Assembly (NCBI GenBank): GCA_024637035.1
Contig: JAGXFW010000003.1
Location: forward strand, 1 to 34,692
DNA from: Actinomycetes bacterium
GTDB taxonomy: Bacteria; Actinomycetota; Thermoleophilia; RBG-16-64-13
Length of the DNA stretch: 34,692 bases
Reading direction: 5' to 3'
Under the pieces are notes generated by a model. That model was not told where the DNA came from, ran no database searches, and saw only the letters and a program-made list of their open reading frames with translations. Below, one piece after another: positions 8,137 through 13,655 of the stretch. The number at the start of each line of letters is the position of its first letter. Positions within the stretch are counted from its first letter, which is position 1. The translations under genes and the position numbers were made by a program.

Positions 8137-8709
8137 ATGGCCGTGCGACGCATCTGTATGCATGCGTGTGGGGGGATCACCCGGGTGGGCGCCACCGTCG
8201 CCCGATTGGCGACGTACGTGGTCGCCGAAGAGTTGATCCCCGAGAAGACGCTCATCTCCTGCGCTCCGGCCTTCCTCAGAGGCGTGGAGGAAGACGTCCT
8301 CATGGTCGTGAAGAGCCCGTCGTTCGCGCTGGACGGCTGCGATCACAGCTGCGGCACCAACCTGCTCTACCTCGCCGGCATCACTCCGGCCGTTCGCTTC
8401 CACCTGCCCGAGTACGCCGAAGCCCAGGGTTTCGTCCTTGCCGGCGGGAGTCGAAGGTTCCCGTCCGGTGTTACGAGAGATTTCAGCCGGTTCGTGGCCG
8501 AGCGGGTGGCGGGCATCGCTGGCGGCATGATGAAGAAGGGCAGTTCATACACTTTCGAACGCCCCGAGTTGCTGAAGCAGCCAGACAAGTGGTTCCGCTC
8601 CGCGCCGAACATGGAGGGGAGCATGGAGTTCGTGCAGATCGAGCCGGGTATCTACCGGCCGGTCTCGATGCCCCCGCTTCCCGAGGAGACCGCTGATGGC
8701 GGTCGATAA
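8137..8709 (+). CDS. DGC-domain putative zinc-binding protein, first copy
   Basis: A 190-residue protein with the DGC motif: ALDGCDHSCG, with Asp66, Gly67, Cys68 and Cys72. A further Cys11 sits in HACGGI at the N-terminus and another in LISCAPAF, so a four-ligand Cys site is plausible. The family (putative zinc-binding, DGC domain) is of unknown function and often accompanies metal or selenium-related genes. GGAAGGAG lies 12 bases before the ATG. The C-terminal tail is Pro-rich and has no further Cys. The next gene is a paralogue that overlaps by 14 bp and has the same spacing of motif residues. A role in metal or metalloid binding within this cluster is inferred from position. Confidence 0.8.
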   Translation: MAVRRICMHACGGITRVGATVARLATYVVAEELIPEKTLISCAPAFLRGVEEDVLMVVKSPSFALDGCDHSCGTNLLYLAGITPAVRFHLPEYAEAQGFVLAGGSRRFPSGVTRDFSRFVAERVAGIAGGMMKKGSSYTFERPELLKQPDKWFRSAPNMEGSMEFVQIEPGIYRPVSMPPLPEETADGGR

Positions 8710-9316
8710 GGTCACCATCTTCCCGTGCGGTGGCATCGGCGATCCTGTGTCGTCGGTCACCAGGCTCGCGGGCTACATCTTGGACGAAGACCTGCTGCCG
8801 GGTCGCGTCGAGTTGGTCTCGATCCCGCCCGTCATCACGGGAGTGCCCGAGGAGTTGGAGCGGGTGCAGGCCTATCCGGTGATCGCTCTCGACGGCTGCG
8901 GGCATCGCTGCGGCTCGAATGCGCTCAATCTCGTGGGCATCAAGCCGGCGGCGCGTTTGTTCACTCCCCGCGTGCGCTCTGAGACGAAGAACGCCATCGG
9001 TCGCCGTCGCCCCTTCCCGGAGGTCTCGGGCCAGAAGCTGGCAAAGGACCTCGCGGAACGCGCAGCCGCGATCGCCCGGCACATGCTGGAAGACCCTGAC
9101 TATGAGTTCCAGCGGCAGACGGCGGCGCCGAACCCCGAGGGTCTTCACGACGAGACGCTCGACATCGAAGAGACCCTCGGTTACGAAGAGGTCGAGTCGG
9201 GCTGCTACCAGTGCTCGGGGATGTGTGCGTTCAAGCTGGAGAAGGACCCCGAACTGCGGCGCCAGTTGGAGGAAGAAGTGAAGGAGTACGAGGAGCTGGA
9301 TGGATTCGACAGCTAG
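8696..9316 (+). CDS. DGC-domain putative zinc-binding protein, second copy
   Basis: A 206-residue paralogue of the preceding gene. Cys11 is in FPCGGIGDP, and ALDGCGHRCG holds Asp66, Gly67, Cys68 and Cys72. Unlike the first copy it ends with an extra Cys-rich segment, GCYQCSGMC, followed by an acidic, charged helix (EKDPELRRQLEEEVKEYEELD), so it could bind a second metal. ATG 8696 follows GAGGAG and overlaps the preceding stop, so the two are co-translated and may form a heterodimer. The conserved identical motif spacing points to duplication and divergence. Function is unknown; metal or metalloid binding is the likely activity. Confidence 0.8.
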   Translation: MAVDKVTIFPCGGIGDPVSSVTRLAGYILDEDLLPGRVELVSIPPVITGVPEELERVQAYPVIALDGCGHRCGSNALNLVGIKPAARLFTPRVRSETKNAIGRRRPFPEVSGQKLAKDLAERAAAIARHMLEDPDYEFQRQTAAPNPEGLHDETLDIEETLGYEEVESGCYQCSGMCAFKLEKDPELRRQLEEEVKEYEELDGFDS

Positions 9317-9335
9317 GAAGCTCTGGACGAGGCTC

Positions 9336-9359
9336 GGTGGGTCCGGGAGCGGACCCGCC
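9336..9359 (+). other. 10-bp hairpin after the DGC genes
   Basis: GGTGGGTCCG (9336-9345) pairs with CGGACCCGCC (9350-9359) with one G-U pair around GGAG. It lies 19 bases after the second DGC gene and 53 bases before the next start. No T-tract follows, so it is probably an mRNA element or an inefficient terminator. Confidence 0.45.
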
Positions 9360-9412
9360 GGATGGGCTCACTTGGGAAGTGGCAAGACGACCCGTTGTAG
9401 GAGGTGACACTC

Positions 9413-9673
9413 GTGGGCATGGACCAGGTGGAAGATGGTGGTCGGGATGCACCCGCCGGCGGGGCGACGCGGCTGGTGCTCCGTGGTTGAGTCACCTGCG
9501 GCTCGGCCGTGCGCCGGGCTCTTGAGACATCAGCCGAGGTGGGATTGCTGGACATGAACTGGGAAGAGCATTGGGCTGACGTGGAGTTCCGCGAGCCTTC
9601 CTTCGGAGTCGAGGAGTTGCGGGCACGCCTCATACTCGCGGGCGCCTGGTGCGACGTATGGTCCTCGGAATGA
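9413..9673 (+). CDS. HMA-type metal-binding protein, probable selenoprotein (U26-V-T-C29)
   Basis: GTG 9413 follows GGAGG by 9 bases. One TGA at 9488-9490 (codon 26) interrupts an 86-residue frame ending at TGA 9671-9673. The product follows the heavy-metal-associated (HMA/MerP) fold order: strand ATRLVLRG, metal loop U-VTC, helix GSAVRRALETSA, strands VGLLDMNW and WADVEFRE, helix GVEELRARLILAGA, last strand CDVW. HMA domains bind soft metals with CxxC in this loop, and the TGA replaces the first Cys, giving UxxC. A region before the first strand (residues 4-18) looks disordered. A hairpin starts 9 nt after the TGA. No translation start after the TGA would keep the metal loop. Candidate soft metal, metalloid or organometal carrier. 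The family call rests on fold pattern, not a database match. Confidence 0.78.
9500..9520 (+). promoter_or_regulatory. SECIS-like hairpin after the HMA UGA
   Basis: GGCTCGGC (9500-9507) pairs with GCCGGGCT (9513-9520) as an 8-bp stem with two G-U pairs around the loop CGTGC. It starts 9 nt after the UGA at 9488-9490, the same spacing and size as the GTPase and thioredoxin-like hairpins. Confidence 0.6.
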
Positions 9674-9733
9674 TCCCGGGGATGATCCCCTGGATGCGGC
9701 GAGGCTCACGGAGACCGCAAGAGATGAGGCGCC

Positions 9734-10186
9734 GTGCTTGAGGTGCAGGTGATCTCTGAGGGCGGCCACTGCGTGCCCTGACTGTACGCCATCGAGGCCA
9801 CCAGGGAGGTGGCCGCGGAGTTCGGCGAGGACGTGGTGCAGGTGGAGGTGGTCACCTTGAAGGAGCTGGCCGGGGCCGAGCGGTACCGGGAGCTCCGCCG
9901 CCTGGCGGGTGAGCACCTGCCGGTGCCGTGCGTCCTCCTGGGGGGCAGGCTGGTGTCGCCGGGCATCCCCGAGCAGGACGAGCTGCGCCTCGTGTTCGAA
10001 GAAGCCTTGTCCGCCGGCCAAGCCGCCGGCCGTGACGCGGGGGATGTCTCGGGGGATGTCTCGGGGGATGTCTCGGGGGACCTCGGACGAGATGACGCAG
10101 GGCACGTCTCGCGGGATGTCTCGGGGGACGCCGCCCTTGATGCCGAACGGGACGCAGGAAACCACGCTGGAGGTCCACCATGTTGA
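9734..10186 (+). CDS. Thioredoxin-like protein, probable selenoprotein (C13-V-P-U16) with repeat tail
   Basis: GTG 9734 begins a 150-residue frame with one TGA at 9779-9781 (codon 16). The first strand and active site read VLEVQVISEGGHCVP-U-LYAIEATREV, a CxxU redox motif. The middle VVQVEVVTLKELAG and the later LPVPCVLLGGRLVSPGIP give the second strand, the cis-Pro loop and the last strand pair of a thioredoxin fold. After about residue 95 the protein becomes a low-complexity Gly/Asp/Val/Ser tail coded by 12-nt tandem repeats. GTG 9734 is forced because TGA at 9725-9727 closes the frame upstream. The next start (GTG 9809) would remove the redox motif. Small thioredoxin-like selenoproteins of this kind occur in selenium-dependent organometal gene sets, as I recall; I cannot confirm a family name here. 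Confidence 0.8.
9796..9814 (+). promoter_or_regulatory. SECIS-like hairpin after the CVPU UGA
   Basis: GGCCACC (9796-9802) and GGTGGCC (9808-9814) are a perfect 7-bp stem around the loop AGGGA. It begins 14 nt after the UGA at 9779-9781, five bases further than three of the other hairpins. Confidence 0.55.
10039..10131 (+). repeat. 12-nt tandem repeat inside the thioredoxin-like gene
   Basis: GGGGGATGTCTC is repeated three times without change (10039-10050, 10051-10062, 10063-10074), then in degenerate form to about 10131. Each unit is in frame and codes for a Gly-Asp-Val-Ser-like tetrapeptide, making the low-complexity C-terminal tail. Because units are a multiple of three, copy number can change without shifting the frame. 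Confidence 0.85.
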
Positions 10187-10797
10187 CGCTCGAGGGCTTC
10201 TACGGTCAGAACGTGGAGATCGCCGAAGACCGTCTCTACGACCCAGAGGAAGAGCTCTGGGTGCAGGAGCGCGGCGACGTGGTCCGGGTGGGCGTGAGCA
10301 AGGTGGGGGTGCTCCTCATGGGGGGCATCGAGTCCACCGAGTTCTTCGTGGAGCCGGGCGATCGGCTGTCCGCCGGCGAGGACATCGTGTTCTTCGAGAC
10401 GTTCAAGGCCGTCCGCTATGTGGTCTCGCCCCTGGCCGGGGAGATCACGGCGATCAACGAGACGGTGGTGGACGACCCGGAGCTGTTCGATGACGATCCA
10501 TACGGCGAGGCCTGGTTGTACGAGATGAGACTCGCCCCGGGAGACGTGGCGGCGGGGCGGCTGTGCGACCCCGCCACCTACCTGGCCGCTCTCGAGCGCT
10601 CTGAGCACTGCGCCGAGGGAGCCGAGGTGCTGCTGGAGGCCAAGAAGGGCTCACCCACCTGCCGCTCGGTGTACGGCGGGATCCGCGGCAACGAGCCCGG
10701 CGAGGGGAGCTTGAGCTGGAAGGAGCCGGCACCACCTGATGCCTCCTCCCCCCCGCCCGAAGGCCCGAGCGAAGAAGGATCCCGCGGGATCACCTGA
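10180..10797 (+). CDS. GcvH-like lipoyl-domain protein
   Basis: A 205-residue protein whose first ~130 residues follow the glycine cleavage H protein: WVQERGDVVRVGVSKVGVLLMGGI, FFVEPGDRLSAGEDIVFFETFKAVRYVVSPLAGEITAINE, then DDPELFDDDPYGEAWLYEM. The lipoyl-accepting lysine is Lys76 in ETFKAVRY. The C-terminal 70 residues are unlike H protein: a Cys in HCAEGA and SPTCRSV, then a Pro/Ser/Glu-rich tail. No GcvP, GcvT or lipoate ligase is nearby, so a role in glycine cleavage is doubtful. Stand-alone H-like proteins can serve as lipoyl carriers for other systems. ATG 10180 follows GGAGGTCCACC and overlaps the thioredoxin-like gene by 7 bp, which places it in the same operon. A dithiol carrier serving the upstream selenoproteins is an attractive but untested idea. 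Confidence 0.82.
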   Translation: MLTLEGFYGQNVEIAEDRLYDPEEELWVQERGDVVRVGVSKVGVLLMGGIESTEFFVEPGDRLSAGEDIVFFETFKAVRYVVSPLAGEITAINETVVDDPELFDDDPYGEAWLYEMRLAPGDVAAGRLCDPATYLAALERSEHCAEGAEVLLEAKKGSPTCRSVYGGIRGNEPGEGSLSWKEPAPPDASSPPPEGPSEEGSRGIT

Positions 10798-10804
10798 CCC
10801 GGGG

Positions 10805-10858
10805 TGCGTGCGGGGGCAGGGCTGCGTGCGGGGGCAGGGATGCGTGCGGGGGCAGGGA
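10805..10858. repeat. 18-bp tandem repeat between convergent genes
   Basis: Three consecutive 18-bp units of TGCGTGCGGGGGCAGGG(C/A) occupy 10805-10822, 10823-10840 and 10841-10858, with a fourth beginning TGCGTG. They lie between the H-like gene and the converging rlmN. No gene is apparent; origin by slippage is likely. Confidence 0.85.
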
Positions 10859-10907
10859 TGCGTGGGACCTGGGAAGCACAGGCGCCGCACCGGCGGAGTC
10901 TGCGGAC

Positions 10908-12011
10908 CTACCGGCCCGGGCCGCGGTTGCGGATACCCTTCTTTGCGGCCTGGCTCTTCGTGGCTAGTTGCCCGCATCCGGCGAGGATGGCACGCCCGCG
11001 GCCGGTCCGCAGCGTGGCGTTGAGTCCTCGCTGAACGAGGGTGTCACGGAACGCGGCCGCCACCTCGCCCGGCGGTGGCTCGGATCCTCCACGAACCGGG
11101 TTACAGGGGATCAGGTTCACAGTGACCACTCTGCCGCGCAGGAGTTCGGCCAGAGCGATCGCGTGGCGGGTCGAGTCGTTCACTCCACCGAGCAGAACAT
11201 ATTCCACGAAGAGCTTGCGACGCGTGATGGTGAAGTGGTCGTCGGCGGCGGACAGCACCTCCGAGAGAGGGAAGCGACGGTTCGCCGGTACCAGCTGGGT
11301 GCGGAGCTTCTCATCGACCGCGTGCAGTGAGATGGCGAGGTTCACCTGCGGCTCCTCGTGCGCGAGGCGCCGGATGCCCGAGGGGATACCGATGGTAGAC
11401 ACCGAGAGGGCACGTTGCGCGAAGGCCATGCCTTCAGGGTCCTTGAGGAGCCGTATTGCGGTGAGGACCGCGTCGAGGTTGAGCAGCGGCTCGCCCATCC
11501 CCATGAACACTATGTTCGAGATGGAGCGGTCCTCCGGGGCGAGGAGGGCCTGCAAGTGGTGTACCTGGTCGACGATCTCGGCCGCCGTCAGGTCACGCAC
11601 GTACCCCATGGCTCCTGTCGAACAGAACGTGCACCCCAGAGAGCAGCCCACTTGGCTCGAGAGGCACGCCGTGCTGCGCCGCTCGTAGCGCATGACCACC
11701 GCTTCTATCAGGGCCCCGTCGCCTGCAGCGAGGAGTGTCTTGGTGGTGCCGTCGGCATCCTCCCACTTCCGCTGCTCGACGAGCGTGGAGTGGCCGAATG
11801 GATCGAGTGCCTCGCGCAGATCGCTCGGAAGGTTGGTGGCCTCGGAGAGCGGTGATCCGGGTTTGCGCATGAGGTGCTGGTAGACCTGTGCGTACCGGTA
11901 GCTGGGGTGCCCGGCTTCGGCGATCGCCCGCTCGAGGTCGGGGCGGTAGAGCGCTAGAAGGTCACGGGTCGAAGGTTGGTCCGTTCCAGTCTGAGCCGAC
12001 ATCCGGGTCAC
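10908..12011 (-). CDS. rlmN: 23S rRNA/tRNA adenine-C2 methyltransferase RlmN
   Basis: A 367-residue radical SAM enzyme of the Cfr/RlmN family. The cluster motif CSLGCTFC lies in SQVGCSLGCTFCSTGAMGYVRD; other family features are IVFMGMGEPLLNLDAV, VSTIGIPSGIRRLA, LAISLHAVDEKLR, YVLLGGVNDS, NLIPCNPV and the C-terminal CGQLA, whose Cys is one of the two methyl-transfer cysteines. It methylates A2503 of 23S rRNA and A37 of some tRNAs. The length fits the family. ATG 12011 overlaps the end of the SAM hydroxide adenosyltransferase gene by 4 bp; an alternative ATG three codons later (MSAQT) is equally possible. The protein ends in a basic tail (KSQAAKKGIRNRGPGR). Confidence 0.96.
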   Translation of the reverse strand: MTRMSAQTGTDQPSTRDLLALYRPDLERAIAEAGHPSYRYAQVYQHLMRKPGSPLSEATNLPSDLREALDPFGHSTLVEQRKWEDADGTTKTLLAAGDGALIEAVVMRYERRSTACLSSQVGCSLGCTFCSTGAMGYVRDLTAAEIVDQVHHLQALLAPEDRSISNIVFMGMGEPLLNLDAVLTAIRLLKDPEGMAFAQRALSVSTIGIPSGIRRLAHEEPQVNLAISLHAVDEKLRTQLVPANRRFPLSEVLSAADDHFTITRRKLFVEYVLLGGVNDSTRHAIALAELLRGRVVTVNLIPCNPVRGGSEPPPGEVAAAFRDTLVQRGLNATLRTGRGRAILAGCGQLATKSQAAKKGIRNRGPGR

Positions 12012-12919
12012 GCGCCTTCGGCGTCGACGCCGGGCCGATCGGTCTGATCGGAGGATGCCGCGGCGGCGACGCGCCCTTCAAGTCCATCCGCGAGCGGCAC
12101 CATGCGCACGACCGCGCGGCCGCGAGCTCCGAGGAACTGGGCGGCGCTCGCTCCGTAGAGTGCCAGACAGGCATGGCCCCATGAGTCGCGTAGGACTCCG
12201 AGTTCCCCCGGTTTCAGTTCGCCGAAGGTGTTCACCCGGCGGCAGGTCCACGCTTCGTCCGATTCCCCCTCCACGAGCACGGTCACCCGAGAGGGGATCT
12301 CGTCGAGTGAAGCTGTCAGTTGCAGAGCGAGCGAGACGTTGCCGAAGCGGTCGATCTCGATGATCTCCGCGCGCGTCGCCTCGCCGTCCGTCTCAAGGAT
12401 GGGCTGCTTCGCAGCGACGAGGGCGGCGGGGTCTATCGGCCGGCCGAAGGCCGCCGGGGCCAGGCCTGTGGCGAGCAGAGCGGCAGCCGGGGCGAAGATA
12501 TCGCGACCGTGGAAGGTATGGGAAGTCTCGTCGGCCGACAGTCCGGCCTGAGTGCGCAGACTCGGCGTGTCTATGTGCCATGCGGCTGTCGCGCCGCCCA
12601 GGGCGGCGACGGCGGGCGTAATGAGGCCGTTGTCGGGGCCCACGAGGTAGTCGCCGCGAGCGGCATGCACGACCACCGCGTGCCGGAGGGTCCCCACGCC
12701 GGGATCGACCACGGCGAGGTGCACGGCGGGCGGTCCAAGCGGCGCGACGCGTGAGAGCACCAATCCCCCGCCGCGGATGTCTCCCAGTTCCACCACGTGC
12801 GAGATGTGCAGCATCCTGGTGATCGGAGTGATCGCGGCCACGACGGCTTCGCACGCGGCCACGTAGCCGCCTTTCCAGCCGAAGTCGCTTAGGAACGTGA
12901 TGTAGCTATGGCTGGGCAC
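12008..12919 (-). CDS. SAM hydroxide adenosyltransferase (DUF62/chlorinase-fluorinase family)
   Basis: A 303-residue protein of the SAM hydrolase family (duf-62). Diagnostic segments in order are ITFLSDFGWKGGYVAACEAVV, LAVVDPGVGT, YLVGPDNGL, HTFHGRDIFAPAAALLA and IDRFGNVSL. The Asp-Arg-His-like arrangement of the water-activating family (rather than fluorinase) is suggested by HGRD and the DRFGN motif. It hydrolyses S-adenosylmethionine to adenosine and methionine with water as nucleophile; a physiological role is uncertain. It lies in an operon with rlmN (4-bp overlap) and faces the pyrophosphatase across a 133-bp divergent spacer. The pairing with a SAM-using enzyme is probably incidental. 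Confidence 0.9.
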   Translation of the reverse strand: MPSHSYITFLSDFGWKGGYVAACEAVVAAITPITRMLHISHVVELGDIRGGGLVLSRVAPLGPPAVHLAVVDPGVGTLRHAVVVHAARGDYLVGPDNGLITPAVAALGGATAAWHIDTPSLRTQAGLSADETSHTFHGRDIFAPAAALLATGLAPAAFGRPIDPAALVAAKQPILETDGEATRAEIIEIDRFGNVSLALQLTASLDEIPSRVTVLVEGESDEAWTCRRVNTFGELKPGELGVLRDSWGHACLALYGASAAQFLGARGRAVVRMVPLADGLEGRVAAAASSDQTDRPGVDAEGA

Positions 12920-13052
12920 AGATCGATTCTAGCACTGCTGGTGGCGTTTCCCCGCCGCTGGGGCTACCATTGGCGTCAAGCTTGTACGTGTCGCGCCCTG
13001 CACGGTAGGTTCCGCAGGGCGATTCGTCGCCCTGGGAAGGGGTGATCCGCTC

Positions 13053-13631
13053 ATGGTAGGACGGTCGACGGAAGGTTCGTCTATGGAGGAACGGTCGATG
13101 GAGGAACGGTCGATACTCGTCGTGGTCGAGATCCCGAAAGGGAGCCGCAACAAGTACGAGTGGGACACGGCTCTCCAATGCTTCAAGCTCGATCGCATGC
13201 TGTTCTCCTCGGTGCACTACCCCTCCGACTACGGGTTCGTGCGCGACACCCACGCGGAGGACGGCGATCCGCTCGACGCCATGGTGATCGTGGGTGAGGC
13301 CACCTTCACGGGGTGTGTGATCGAGGCGAAGCCCATCGGTCTGTTCAAGATGTGGGATGAGAAGGGCCTCGACCACAAGGTGCTCTGCGTGCCGGTGAGC
13401 GACCCCCAGTGGAACTGGCTCGACGACATCAACGACGTGCCCGCGCACCTTCTCCTCGAGATCGAGCACTTCTACGCCATCTACAAGGACCTCGAGATGA
13501 AGAAGACCCGGGTCGCCGGCTGGGAGGACGCTGCGGTCGCGTGGCGGGTCATCCGTGAGTCGCGCGCGGCGTTCATCGAACGCAACGCCTCCGAACTCGC
13601 GCCGCCGGCACCTGCGGGGCCCGAGGTGTAG
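13053..13631 (+). CDS. ppa: Inorganic pyrophosphatase (family I)
   Basis: A family I soluble pyrophosphatase. The core runs from VVVEIPKGSRNKYEWD through DRMLFSSVHYPSDYGFVRDT and the metal-binding signature EDGDPLDAMVIV to KPIGLFKMWDEKGLDHKVLCVP and EIEHFYAIYKDLE. It hydrolyses PPi to phosphate and drives biosynthetic reactions. The longest form (ATG 13053) has 192 residues. The ATG codons at 13083 and 13098 fall in a 15-nt tandem repeat and would give shorter N-termini closer to the family norm, so the true start is uncertain. C-terminal residues are Ala/Pro-rich. The gene converges with trkH 24 bp away. Confidence 0.93.
   Translation: MVGRSTEGSSMEERSMEERSILVVVEIPKGSRNKYEWDTALQCFKLDRMLFSSVHYPSDYGFVRDTHAEDGDPLDAMVIVGEATFTGCVIEAKPIGLFKMWDEKGLDHKVLCVPVSDPQWNWLDDINDVPAHLLLEIEHFYAIYKDLEMKKTRVAGWEDAAVAWRVIRESRAAFIERNASELAPPAPAGPEV
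13083..13112 (+). repeat. 15-nt tandem repeat at the pyrophosphatase start
   Basis: ATGGAGGAACGGTCG occurs twice back to back (13083-13097, 13098-13112), and a related ATG-starting unit precedes it at 13053. Each copy holds both GGAGG and an ATG, so a copy both encodes residues and supplies a ribosome site for the next start. Confidence 0.8.
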
Positions 13632-13655
13632 ACCGGCATCGCCGGGCCCTGCCAC

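Noticed and set aside
10021-10131. CRISPR-like short repeats in the thioredoxin-like gene.
   Set aside because: Units are 12 nt, directly adjacent with no spacers, and in frame with the protein.
10798-10870. 18-bp repeats as a CRISPR or iteron array.
   Set aside because: Only three units, no spacers, no replication or Cas gene nearby.
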